Virus record (IMG/VR): IMGVR_UViG_3300028364_000080
Coordinates: 1 to 35,911 of that record
DNA length: 35,911 nucleotides
DNA from: a virus
Direction: 5' to 3' (one strand)
Within the stretch, counting starts at the first letter, position 1. Each line of letters begins with the position of its first letter. The position numbers and the translations under genes were made by a program. Of the stretch, positions 17,166 to 23,710 are shown piece after piece. A model generated the notes under the pieces. It made no database searches. It was not told the origin of the DNA and worked only from the letters and a program-made list of their open reading frames with translations.

Positions 17166-17381
17166 ATGTTCGTAGGTATTCGTGAGGGTTGGAAAGATAT
17201 TGTCGAGCGTAGCGTTTGGACGTTCTTGCAGGTTGTGCTAGCGGTAGTGGTTGTGGTGCCTGCTGAGGAGTGGACTGGCGACCTGTTTAGGTCTGCTGCC
17301 TTGGCTGGCGTAGCGGCTGTTGTGTCTGTAATCAAGAACGTAGCCGCACATTATGAGCCGGTCGAGGATCATACTCGGTAG
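17166..17381 (+). CDS. Holin candidate
   Basis: 71 residues with two hydrophobic helices, WTFLQVVLAVVVVVPAEEW and AALAGVAAVVSVIKNVAA, an amphipathic N-terminus (GIREGWKDIVERS) and a polar C-terminus. This is the layout of small r1t-type holins, which open the membrane to release the lysin. GAGGAG is 6 bases before the ATG at 17166. A strong terminator follows, marking the end of the late operon. Confidence 0.75.
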   Translation: MFVGIREGWKDIVERSVWTFLQVVLAVVVVVPAEEWTGDLFRSAALAGVAAVVSVIKNVAAHYEPVEDHTR

Positions 17382-17397
17382 CGATGTTCGACCATCC

Positions 17398-17433
17398 AAA
17401 CCCTCAGTGGGCCTAACGGCTCATTGGGGGTTT
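17398..17433 (+). terminator. Terminator at end of late operon
   Basis: A 16-bp stem pairs 17398-17413 (AAACCCTCAGTGGGCC) with 17418-17433 (GGCTCATTGGGGGTTT) around TAAC, with three G-T pairs, followed by TGTTTGCGTTTT. It is 17 bases past the holin stop codon and separates the late genes from the next promoter. Confidence 0.85.
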
Positions 17434-17448
17434 GTTTGCGTTTTGGGG

Positions 17449-17476
17449 TTGACAAGCGTGCTGGCTCGTGTAAGAT
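17449..17476 (+). promoter_or_regulatory. Consensus sigma-70 promoter P1, leaderless
   Basis: TTGACA (17449-17454), a 16-base spacer and TAAGAT (17471-17476). The expected transcription start, about 7 bases after the -10, coincides with the ATG at 17483, so the transcript is probably leaderless. The promoter is nearly identical, spacer included, to that at 18203-18230. Confidence 0.85.
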
Positions 17477-17482
17477 GGGGGT

Positions 17483-17674
17483 ATGAACATCACATACATC
17501 AACAACTCCTACAAGCCCACCGCCGCCAGCATCGCCCTTGCCGGGGTCGCCTGGGAGCACAAGGGATGTCTGGGAATCATCCACGTAGTTGCTTTCATCC
17601 GCTCCGAGGATCCCACCATCACACTCTCCGAGGCCCGGAGCCTCGTCCGCCTGGTGGACCCCTCCACCTACTAA
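17483..17674 (+). CDS. Small protein of moron cassette, unknown function
   Basis: 63 residues, beginning MNITYINNSYKPTAASIALA and ending in EARSLVRLVDPSTY. No family is recognised. The start coincides with the predicted transcription start of P1, and no RBS is present, which points to leaderless translation, common in actinobacteria. Codon use (GCC, CTC, ATC, TCC) is much more C-rich than that of phage genes on either side, suggesting acquisition from a host or other high-GC source. A hairpin terminator follows two bases after the stop, so it is a self-contained promoter-gene-terminator unit. Confidence 0.75.
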   Translation: MNITYINNSYKPTAASIALAGVAWEHKGCLGIIHVVAFIRSEDPTITLSEARSLVRLVDPSTY

Positions 17675-17675
17675 T

Positions 17676-17734
17676 CTGAGTCAAGAGGGGAGCACCCTGG
17701 CCAAAAGGGTCTGGGTGTTCCCTCCTCAACTCAG
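17676..17734 (+). terminator. Long bipartite hairpin terminator
   Basis: The outer stem pairs CTGAGT (17676-17681) with ACTCAG (17729-17734). The inner stem pairs GAGGGGAGCACCC (17685-17697) with GGGTGTTCCCTC (17713-17724), with one bulge and one G-T pair. No long T-run follows. Its position directly after a promoter-driven small gene supports termination. Confidence 0.7.
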
Positions 17735-17758
17735 AGGTACAAATAAGGAGAAATGAAC

Positions 17759-18193
17759 ATGAACCTGTGCGCCCTACTGCTTACCCTGGTGATGGCTGGC
17801 TACCCGCATCGCACAGAGGCTGTCTGCGTAACGCCAGCGGTAGCAGAGGCTAAGGGTCTGTCTCACGCTGCTGGCTGGTACAACGGGGATGAAGACAAGG
17901 TTTACGTTGTCTACTCTCCTCAGGTATCGCCAGACTACGTGCTAGCCGTGCTCGCTCATGAATTGGTGCATGCTGATGACCTGAGGATCGGTACGCTAGT
18001 GAACGGCTACCCTAGCTTCTATTCCCAAACGAACACAACCTACGATATCGAGCACTACGCTCGCTTGGTCACCCACATAAATGGCTCATGGGCCATCAAT
18101 GAAACGTTCCCTGATGCGCTACCTACCGCCCATGAGACGGCTCATTTCCGAGCCTTAGGAGTCCTTCCCTCATGGAGTACAAAAGAATCTTGA
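17759..18193 (+). CDS. Secreted putative HExxH metalloprotein
   Basis: 144 residues. AAGGAG at 17745-17750 is 8 bases before the ATG at 17759; the ATG at 17753 is too close. The N-terminus (MNLCALLLTLVMAGYP) looks like a short signal peptide with possible cleavage near TEA-VC. The middle contains LAVLAHELVHADDLRIG, an HExxH zinc-protease motif (HELVH), followed by DIEHYARLV, which may give a third ligand. Short zincins of this type usually cut peptide bonds, but the fold and substrate are unproven. It sits in the moron-like cassette between two promoters. A cell-wall or superinfection role is possible but speculative. Confidence 0.65.
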   Translation: MNLCALLLTLVMAGYPHRTEAVCVTPAVAEAKGLSHAAGWYNGDEDKVYVVYSPQVSPDYVLAVLAHELVHADDLRIGTLVNGYPSFYSQTNTTYDIEHYARLVTHINGSWAINETFPDALPTAHETAHFRALGVLPSWSTKES

Positions 18194-18202
18194 TGCAGGG
18201 GG

Positions 18203-18230
18203 TTGACAAGCGTGCTGGATCGTGTACAAT
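18203..18230 (+). promoter_or_regulatory. Consensus sigma-70 promoter P2
   Basis: TTGACA (18203-18208), 16-base spacer, TACAAT (18225-18230). The core and spacer are nearly the same as in P1 at 17449. It starts 10 bases after the stop codon of the HExxH gene and drives the next small gene group; the transcript would start near 18237, giving a leader of about 22 bases with AAGGAG. Confidence 0.85.
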
Positions 18231-18258
18231 GGCGATAGGAACCAACAAGGAGCAAGAC

Positions 18259-18432
18259 ATGATGCACAAGTACGGCACCACCAAGGCATCCAGGGCCATG
18301 GAATCCCAGGACCGGGAGAAAGACCTCCTACGGTCCCTCATCGGCCACCTGGCAGACAATCCACTGGCGGACCCCACAGAGCAATTCGATACCATCCGGA
18401 TGCTCGTGAGCATGGATCGGAGAAGCCGATGA
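18259..18432 (+). CDS. Small charged protein, unknown
   Basis: 57 residues (MMHKYGTTKASRAMESQDRE at the start), mostly helical and charged, with DPTEQFDTIRMLVSM near the end. AAGGAG (18247-18252) is 6 bases before the ATG at 18259; an earlier ATG at 18229 overlaps the -10 box of P2 and cannot be used from that transcript. Codon use is C-rich like the first moron gene. The stop overlaps the next start by four bases (ATGA). No family is recognised. Confidence 0.65.
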   Translation: MMHKYGTTKASRAMESQDREKDLLRSLIGHLADNPLADPTEQFDTIRMLVSMDRRSR

Positions 18433-18602
18433 ACAAGGATCCCAACGTCCCCGAGCTGGAATCACTCCGAGAGAGTGTCAGCGACATGTATCGGTCACGC
18501 TGCCAAGACGACAGGGGAAGGTGTGGCCAGGGTGGGGCGGCCTGGCTACTAGTTGCCACGCCGATCAACACCAATGGCTTGTCAGTTGAGGCGAGCCGAT
18601 GA
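18429..18602 (+). CDS. Small hypothetical protein coupled to upstream gene
   Basis: 57 residues, starting MNKDPNVPELESLRESVSDM. The ATG overlaps the previous TGA (ATGA), which supports translational coupling. The first half looks like a real helical protein (codons GAG, CTG, AGC), but the second half runs into the start of the next gene, whose frame has the typical phage codon pattern. The C-terminal part may be a recent read-through extension. Function unknown. Confidence 0.5.
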   Translation: MNKDPNVPELESLRESVSDMYRSRCQDDRGRCGQGGAAWLLVATPINTNGLSVEASR

Positions 18603-18894
18603 CTTCTGGCAGTTCGCTGCTGAGGCTAGGGGTGAGGCGCCAGTATCTCGTGAGCGGTCTGTGCGCTGCTGCTCAGGTCTTCATGACTCTCGCCACCCTC
18701 GCCAGACTTTCAACCTGGGGGCTACCTGCAACGATTGCGTGGCCTCGGCGGCGACGTCGGCTGAGAACACGCCAGAATCCTCAAACCGTGACGCTGTGAC
18801 GTTGTTACTTGCTTTTCTATTAGTATGTGGGGGCCTACAGGGTAATAGAGAATTGGTGTCACTGCGTCACAGAGTCACACCAGGAGGGTGCTGA
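18574..18894 (+). CDS. Cys/His-containing small protein, possible zinc binder
   Basis: 106 residues from the ATG at 18574. Of the overlapping frames here, this one has the GCT/GAG/CGT/GGT codon habit of the phage between about 18600 and 18800. It contains RADDFWQFAAEARG, then CCSGLHDSRHPRQ and ATCNDC, a CC-H-H-CxxC set that could bind zinc. After about residue 75 the sequence becomes hydrophobic and then overlaps 8-base-period repeats, so the C-terminus may be poorly conserved. No clear RBS. Family unknown. Confidence 0.5.
   Translation: MACQLRRADDFWQFAAEARGEAPVSRERSVRCCSGLHDSRHPRQTFNLGATCNDCVASAATSAENTPESSNRDAVTLLLAFLLVCGGLQGNRELVSLRHRVTPGGC
18788..18878. repeat. Opposed 8-base-period GTGAC / GTCAC arrays
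   Basis: GTGAC occurs at 18788 and 18796, with a near copy GTTAC at 18804. GTCAC occurs at 18858, 18866 and 18874. Both groups have exactly 8-base spacing and are reverse complements of each other, facing across a more AT-rich stretch (18801-18857). They lie just before the replication module and could be operators or initiator-binding iterons. Confidence 0.6.
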
Positions 18895-18927
18895 GCGGAG
18901 AATCCTGGTATTCTTCTAGGGTGAACG

Positions 18928-18966
18928 TATAAAAACGGGGTGTGCTGAGTGGTAACTAAGTAAGAG
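18928..18966 (+). promoter_or_regulatory. Promoter/leader element of replication module, copy 1
   Basis: ACGTATAAAA gives a -10-like TATAAA (18928-18933). Nine bases later a 24-base block (18943-18966) begins that is identical to 34659-34682. The block ends with TAACTAAGTAAG, which has TAA in all three frames. There is no good -35, so an alternative sigma factor or activator may be needed. It precedes the RecB-like nuclease gene. Confidence 0.65.
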
Positions 18967-18992
18967 GCAAACTACCAAAGGTGGTACTGTGC

Positions 18993-19796
18993 ATGACTGT
19001 TCCAAAGATCCAAACCCTCAAAAAGCAGGGATCCCGATTCTACGTCCATCCAACCAAAGAATTGGAGGCTATCGGGGTCACATCGGCTCTGAACATGCTA
19101 CCTAAAGAGTTCCTGAAGTTCTGGGCTGCTAAGCTGGTCGCTGAGACTGCTGTTGATAACGTGGGGGCTACTGTAACCATGCTGGTTAATGGTGATCGTG
19201 ATGGAGCTATTGACTACCTGAAGCGTGCGCCTATGCGCAACACTGGTAAGGCTGCCGATAACGGCTCTGCTGCTCATGACTTGTTTGAGCGCCTGGCTAG
19301 TGGCGAGAAGCTCACCAAACGTGACGTCCATCCTGATATGCAGGTGTACGTGGACCATTTCCGTGAGTTCATGAAGCAGACTCAGTTTGAGCCTATGTTC
19401 TTGGAGGGCACTGTTTGGAGCGAGACGCACGGCTACGCTGGTTCGTTTGATGCAATTGGATATGTGACGGTTAAGGGTGAACGCTCACTGCTGCTGATTG
19501 ACTGGAAAACTACCCGTTCTGGTGTGCATGCTGAAGTATGCTTGCAATTGAACGCCTATGCTGGTGCGGACTATATCGTTAACGAAGACGGCGAACAGGT
19601 GCCTATTCCTGCTCTTGATGGTCTGGCTGTGTTCCACGTCCGCCCTGAAGGCTGGCAATTAGTACCTGTGGCGCTAGACACTGAGCTGTATCTGGGTGTG
19701 TTTCAGGGGTTGCAGAAGGTTCTTGAGTGGGAGAAGACGCTGAAGAATCGTGCGCTAGGCAATCCTGTTCTGAGCGGAGGTAATCCTGTGTCGTGA
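18993..19796 (+). CDS. RecB/Cas4-like PD-(D/E)XK exonuclease
   Basis: 267 residues. The nuclease core shows GSAAHDLFERLASG, then ETHGYAGSFDAIG with Asp153, LLIDWKTT with Asp170 and Lys172, and the QLNAYAGA helix, the order found in RecB-family nucleases that resect DNA ends for recombination. AAAGGTGG (18977-18984) is 8 bases before the ATG at 18993; the GTG at 18981 lies inside the RBS. First gene of the replication/recombination module, behind the repeated leader element. An iron-sulfur cluster cysteine set as in Cas4 is not apparent. Confidence 0.85.
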   Translation: MTVPKIQTLKKQGSRFYVHPTKELEAIGVTSALNMLPKEFLKFWAAKLVAETAVDNVGATVTMLVNGDRDGAIDYLKRAPMRNTGKAADNGSAAHDLFERLASGEKLTKRDVHPDMQVYVDHFREFMKQTQFEPMFLEGTVWSETHGYAGSFDAIGYVTVKGERSLLLIDWKTTRSGVHAEVCLQLNAYAGADYIVNEDGEQVPIPALDGLAVFHVRPEGWQLVPVALDTELYLGVFQGLQKVLEWEKTLKNRALGNPVLSGGNPVS

Positions 19797-19856
19797 TGCG
19801 TTGGATAGTTTCATTTAAGATTTGTATTCAAAAGAACAATCAAGGAGTGTGTTTGT

Positions 19857-20564
19857 ATGGCTATTAACATTTTTGCAGTGGATGGGGATTCGGCTGTTAA
19901 GCAGGATGCTTATGAGGATTCGCCTATTGTGGGTCGTTTCCGTGCTGGCTATCAGGTTAACAAGTTGCCTGTTGGTCTGTCGGCGTGGCGCTTCACCACT
20001 TCTGATAAGAAAGTGGCTGGTAAGATTGCAGAGCTGCTTGGCTCTGAGGACGACAATCCAGTTTCTGAGTGGGACACTTCTACAGGTGAGATTTACCAGG
20101 TGTTTACCACTTCTGATGAGGTAGATATTGTGCTTGATGGTCGTGGGTCTGCTAAGGCTTCCCTGGTGCTGTGGGGCGCTCAGAGCAAGATTCTTGAGAC
20201 TGATGGCTCTTACCTCTACGATGATGATGGCAAGATCACTGAGGATCGCTGTGACATGACGTACGGTAAGACGCTGAAGGAGCTTAAGGAAATGGCTCGT
20301 GTTGGAAAGGGGCCTAAACCAAACCTTCAAGTTTACTTTACTATCGCTGCTGCTCCTGAGTTGGGCAAAATGCGTTTCTACGCTGGTGCTTGGACGGCTA
20401 TGGATGAGTTTGATGAGGCTAGCGATATCATGGAAACTGCTAAGTCGCCGCAGTTGTTCTCTCTCGAAATGGAGAAGAATGAGTTTACTAACGATAAGGG
20501 AGAGGTCATCAAGTACACTCGGCCACGTCTTATTCACAAGGGTGATGCTGAGGAGCCTTTCTAA
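19857..20564 (+). CDS. phiC31 gp3-like protein
   Basis: 235 residues. The pattern SPIVGRFRAGYQVNKLPVGL, then SAWRFTTSDKKVAGKIAELL, EWDT, VDIVLDG and LVLWG resembles the gp3-like family (PF18897) that includes the phiC31 recombination directionality factor. In phiC31 gp3 switches the serine integrase to excision. No integrase is visible here, so a general role such as DNA binding in replication or recombination is more likely, matching its place between two nuclease genes. AAGGAG lies 9 bases before the ATG. Family call from remembered motif pattern. Confidence 0.7.
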   Translation: MAINIFAVDGDSAVKQDAYEDSPIVGRFRAGYQVNKLPVGLSAWRFTTSDKKVAGKIAELLGSEDDNPVSEWDTSTGEIYQVFTTSDEVDIVLDGRGSAKASLVLWGAQSKILETDGSYLYDDDGKITEDRCDMTYGKTLKELKEMARVGKGPKPNLQVYFTIAAAPELGKMRFYAGAWTAMDEFDEASDIMETAKSPQLFSLEMEKNEFTNDKGEVIKYTRPRLIHKGDAEEPF

Positions 20565-20764
20565 TGGCAACTACTGATATTGTGGTACCAGGGATTGTCA
20601 TTGTGTTCATTTTGGCTCTACTTGTTGGGGTTGTGGCTGTGCAGGGCGCTGCTGTGGCGTTTGTGTTTGGCTGGTCATTCTGGCGTGGGGTTGTGCTCGT
20701 TCTGCTTGTGCAGGGTCTGGTGAGCGCTATCATGCGTGCTAATGCCGCTTATGGCGAACGCTAG
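20564..20764 (+). CDS. Small two-helix membrane protein
   Basis: 66 residues, with hydrophobic stretches VPGIVIVFILALLVGVVAV and WRGVVLVLLVQGLVSAIM. The start overlaps the preceding TAA (TAATG). It lies between replication proteins and overlaps the next gene by 14 bases. Possibly it tethers replication or excludes superinfection; no family recognised. Confidence 0.7.
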   Translation: MATTDIVVPGIVIVFILALLVGVVAVQGAAVAFVFGWSFWRGVVLVLLVQGLVSAIMRANAAYGER

Positions 20765-21104
20765 TAAGCGTAAGGGTGATGCTTGGGAAGTGGCCTGTGT
20801 CAAAGCTTTGAAAGAGGCTGGCTTCTCCCAAGTGTCTCGCCTTAGGCAGAACGGTAGGAAAGACGTTGGGGACTTGGGCGGCTTGGAATGGTTCGGCTTG
20901 GAGTGTAAGGATGACAACTCTTTGTCTGCTGTGAAGATGGTTGAGCAGGCTGATCGTGAGGCTGTGCATGCCATGAAGCCCTTTGGCGTTGTCCTTAGAA
21001 AGTCCCCTAGACGACCTGCTGATGAGATGGTGGTGATGATGAGTTTCGCCACGTTTGTGAGGCTCAACAAGTATATGGAAGATTCTCGACCAAAGGGTCG
21101 CTAA
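20751..21104 (+). CDS. Hjc-like Holliday junction resolvase / PD-(D/E)XK nuclease
   Basis: 117 residues from the ATG at 20751 (MANASKRKGDAWE). Active-site signature: Glu13 in KGDAWE, Asp38/Asp41 in RKDVGDL, then Glu51-x-Lys53 in GLECKDD. This is the layout of archaeal Hjc-type resolvases, which cut branched DNA. Later residues (DREAVHAMKPFGVVLRK) fit the same fold. In-frame GTG 20736 and ATG 20742 are upstream alternatives; all lack a strong RBS and rely on coupling. Confidence 0.75.
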   Translation: MANASKRKGDAWEVACVKALKEAGFSQVSRLRQNGRKDVGDLGGLEWFGLECKDDNSLSAVKMVEQADREAVHAMKPFGVVLRKSPRRPADEMVVMMSFATFVRLNKYMEDSRPKGR

Positions 21105-21116
21105 TCGGTTCAAGGT

Positions 21117-21148
21117 GTGGTAGCCTGTTGGGAGGAGCAGGCTACTAC
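21117..21148 (+). promoter_or_regulatory. Hairpin upstream of primase gene
   Basis: GTAGCCTG (21120-21127) pairs with CAGGCTAC (21138-21145), and three more pairs extend outward, one of them G-T, to 21117-21148. The loop TTGGGAGGAG is purine-rich and RBS-like. No T-run follows, so a regulatory or RNA-processing site is more likely than a terminator. Confidence 0.5.
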
Positions 21149-21185
21149 TCCTTAAACTTATTGGGAAACTATGAAAGAGGTGCTG

Positions 21186-23507
21186 ATGAAGCTTTCAGCC
21201 ATTGTGTCTGCTGTGGGTGGTGAGGTTGTTGTTGAGGGTGATGGGCTGCTGTTGTCTTGTCCTGCTCACGCTGACTCTCATCCTTCTCTCAGGTTGGATA
21301 TGAAGCCTGATGGTAAAGTTCTGCTTGCCTGTCGTGCTGGTTGTTCCATCCATGATGTGATGGCTCGTGCTGGTCTGGTGTTCGCTGATTTGTTTGATGT
21401 GGAGCTTGATATGGATGTGACTCCTGTGGTGTCCTCTTTGGGGGCGCCTGATGTTGCGTCTCGTGCTGTGATGGCTGGGGTTGTTGCTGATGCTCAAGCT
21501 GAGCTGAGGTCTGGTAACCCCGCTGCTGTAGCGGCGTTGGAGTACGCTGAGCGTAGGTTTGGTGTGTCGCCTATGAATGCGCTCAACCTGGGGCTTGGGG
21601 TGTCTAATGGCCGCCTGGTGGTGCCGTTCCTAGATCCTGGTGGGGTTGTGTCTGGCTACCAGGGGCGTGACATCACTGAGTCTCATCCTGTGCGTTGGTT
21701 GGGCCCTGCTAATCCTGCTGGTGGTGGTGGATGGGCTAAAGTTGGTTGGTTCAGTGGTGAGTATGATGAGGTTGTGATCACTGAAGGGCCAGGTGACGGA
21801 TTGACGGCTAGCGCCGTTGGTTACCCTGTAGCCATGATTCGTGGCGCTAAGCTGGCTGCTGGTGTGCTTGATGAGCTTGTTGAGGGGCTGAGGGGTCGAC
21901 CTGCTGTGGTGGCTGTTGACTCTGATGCTGCTGGTGTTCTGATGGCTAGCGTTCTCGCTGAGGGGCTGTACGCTGCTGGCGTTGCTGTGTTTGTAGTGCC
22001 TGTTCCGTTCGGTGCTGGTGATTTGAGCGAGGCGTACGAGTCTCATCCTGAGCAGTTCAAGAGTGAGTTTCCTTCTGCTGTGGCGTCTGCTGAGCGTTGG
22101 TACCCTCCTGCTGAGGATGCGCCTGAGGCTGATGGCTTCATTGATGTTACTCACTTGGGTATTGCGTGCGCCTTTGCTGATTGGCTTGGCGACTCAATCA
22201 AGTTCGTACCTTCTGTTGGGTTCCACGTGTACCGTAGTGGTGTGTGGGTTCCCGATGATATGCACCTAGTGCGTAGGCGCTTGCATGAGTTTCGAGATGA
22301 GTACCGTGCTCGCCATTCTGAGGCTGCTGCTCGTGCGTTCATGATGTTGGGTGACGGTTACGTGATCGGTCGTGTGATGACTGAGCTTGAGGCCGTGGTT
22401 GCTGTGCCGCTGGACATGTTTGACACTCACGCTGATAAGCTGGTTGTAGCTAATGGTGTTGTTGACCTGAGGTCTGGCGTGTTGTCCGAGCATGATCCGT
22501 CGTTGTTCATGACTAAGAAAGTGGATGTCCCTTATCATCCTGAAGTCATGTCTGAGCGTTGGACTGATTTCCTGGTGGACGTATTCCCTGATCATGATTC
22601 TCTGCGTAGCTATATGCAGCGTTTGATTGGGTATGGTATCACTGGTGAGACTAAGGAGCAGTGCTTTGGTGTGCTGTATGGTCGTGGGGCCAACGGCAAG
22701 TCTGTATTTACTGACACGCTGCGTGACGTGTTCTCTGGCATTGCTACTACCACTCCCTTCTCTACGTTTGAGGAGCGTGCTTCTGGCGGCATCCCTAACG
22801 ACATTGCGGCTCTTCGTGGCGCTCGTCTCGTGTTCGCTTCTGAGGGGGAGGCCGGGAAGCCTATGTCAGAAGCTGTGATCAAGAGTGTCACTGGGCAAGA
22901 CATGATCACGGCTAGGTTCATGCGTAAGGAGTTTTTCACTTTCAAACCTTCGTTCCTAATCCTGATGGCGTCTAACCATAAGCCTAGGTTTAGATCACAG
23001 GACGACGGGCTTTGGCGTAGGGTTAAGCTGATTCCCTGGCGTAGATTCTTTGCTCCTGATGAGCGTGACAAAGATATCTTTGTTAAAATGCAGCTTGAGG
23101 CTGTGGGAGTATTAACGTGGGCTGTTGAGGGAGCTAAGCTGTGGTATGAGTCTGGGTTGTCTGATCCTAATGTGGTGGTTGAAGCCACTGCTGGGTTCCG
23201 TGAGAACAGCGATCCTTTGGGCGGGTTCTTCCCTGAGGTGGTGATACCGCATCCTGGCTCTACTGTGCTTGGGTCTGAGGCTTACAAGGCGTATATTGAC
23301 TGGTGTGATCGTGAGGAACTACCTCCAAAATCTGTGTGGTCTCGTAAGGCGCTGTATGATGCACTTGAGGAGCGTGGAGTGGACCGAAAGAAAATGCGTG
23401 CTGGCGCTACTTTGTTGGACGTGAGGTTGCATTCTGTGCTGGATCGTGCTAGTGTGCTGCCTGAGCAGGATAGTCCTGCTGTTGAAGGGTTGGGAGATTT
23501 CAAATGA
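21186..23507 (+). CDS. Primase-helicase (CHC2/Toprim plus D5-type SF3 helicase)
   Basis: 773 residues. The zinc finger uses C25, H28, C49 and C53 (CPAHADSH then CRAGC). The Toprim primase core has E200 (ITEGPGDG) and D245/D247 (VDSDAAG). A D5_N-like linker follows, then an SF3 helicase with Walker A GRGANGKS (499-506), Walker B LVFASEGE and the sensor LMASNHKPRF. Together they would prime and unwind DNA at the fork. AGAGG at 21176-21180 is 5 bases before the ATG at 21186, preferred to the ATG at 21171. Overlaps the next gene by four bases. Confidence 0.92.
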   Translation: MKLSAIVSAVGGEVVVEGDGLLLSCPAHADSHPSLRLDMKPDGKVLLACRAGCSIHDVMARAGLVFADLFDVELDMDVTPVVSSLGAPDVASRAVMAGVVADAQAELRSGNPAAVAALEYAERRFGVSPMNALNLGLGVSNGRLVVPFLDPGGVVSGYQGRDITESHPVRWLGPANPAGGGGWAKVGWFSGEYDEVVITEGPGDGLTASAVGYPVAMIRGAKLAAGVLDELVEGLRGRPAVVAVDSDAAGVLMASVLAEGLYAAGVAVFVVPVPFGAGDLSEAYESHPEQFKSEFPSAVASAERWYPPAEDAPEADGFIDVTHLGIACAFADWLGDSIKFVPSVGFHVYRSGVWVPDDMHLVRRRLHEFRDEYRARHSEAAARAFMMLGDGYVIGRVMTELEAVVAVPLDMFDTHADKLVVANGVVDLRSGVLSEHDPSLFMTKKVDVPYHPEVMSERWTDFLVDVFPDHDSLRSYMQRLIGYGITGETKEQCFGVLYGRGANGKSVFTDTLRDVFSGIATTTPFSTFEERASGGIPNDIAALRGARLVFASEGEAGKPMSEAVIKSVTGQDMITARFMRKEFFTFKPSFLILMASNHKPRFRSQDDGLWRRVKLIPWRRFFAPDERDKDIFVKMQLEAVGVLTWAVEGAKLWYESGLSDPNVVVEATAGFRENSDPLGGFFPEVVIPHPGSTVLGSEAYKAYIDWCDREELPPKSVWSRKALYDALEERGVDRKKMRAGATLLDVRLHSVLDRASVLPEQDSPAVEGLGDFK

Positions 23508-23710
23508 GCGACATTAAGTATATCACTATTCCGTGCTGTGAGGTTGATGGAGATTTTATTACTGTTGCTCGCCATCCTGGTTACGATGGGGCTTCGATTG
23601 AGATTGAGATTTCTGTCACAGCCGATGGCCACGAATCTACTGTGCTGCTTAGTCCTGGTGCTGTTGCTGTTATCGTGGCTGCGTTCGCTGAGTGTATGGA
23701 TGAGTCCTGA
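23504..23710 (+). CDS. Small protein between primase and polymerase, unknown
   Basis: 68 residues, beginning MSDIKYITIPCCEVDGDFIT, with a beta-strand-like body and an end rich in Ala/Val (GAVAVIVAAFAECMDES). It overlaps the primase stop (ATGA) and the polymerase start (TGATG), so it is coupled to both replication proteins. No family recognised. An accessory role in replication is inferred only from position. Confidence 0.7.
   Translation: MSDIKYITIPCCEVDGDFITVARHPGYDGASIEIEISVTADGHESTVLLSPGAVAVIVAAFAECMDES

Noticed and set aside
18599-18799. Open frame starting with an ATGA overlap (66 codons, Arg/Leu-rich)
   Set aside because: The alternative frame from 18574 has the normal phage codon pattern and a Cys/His motif; this one looks like its shadow.
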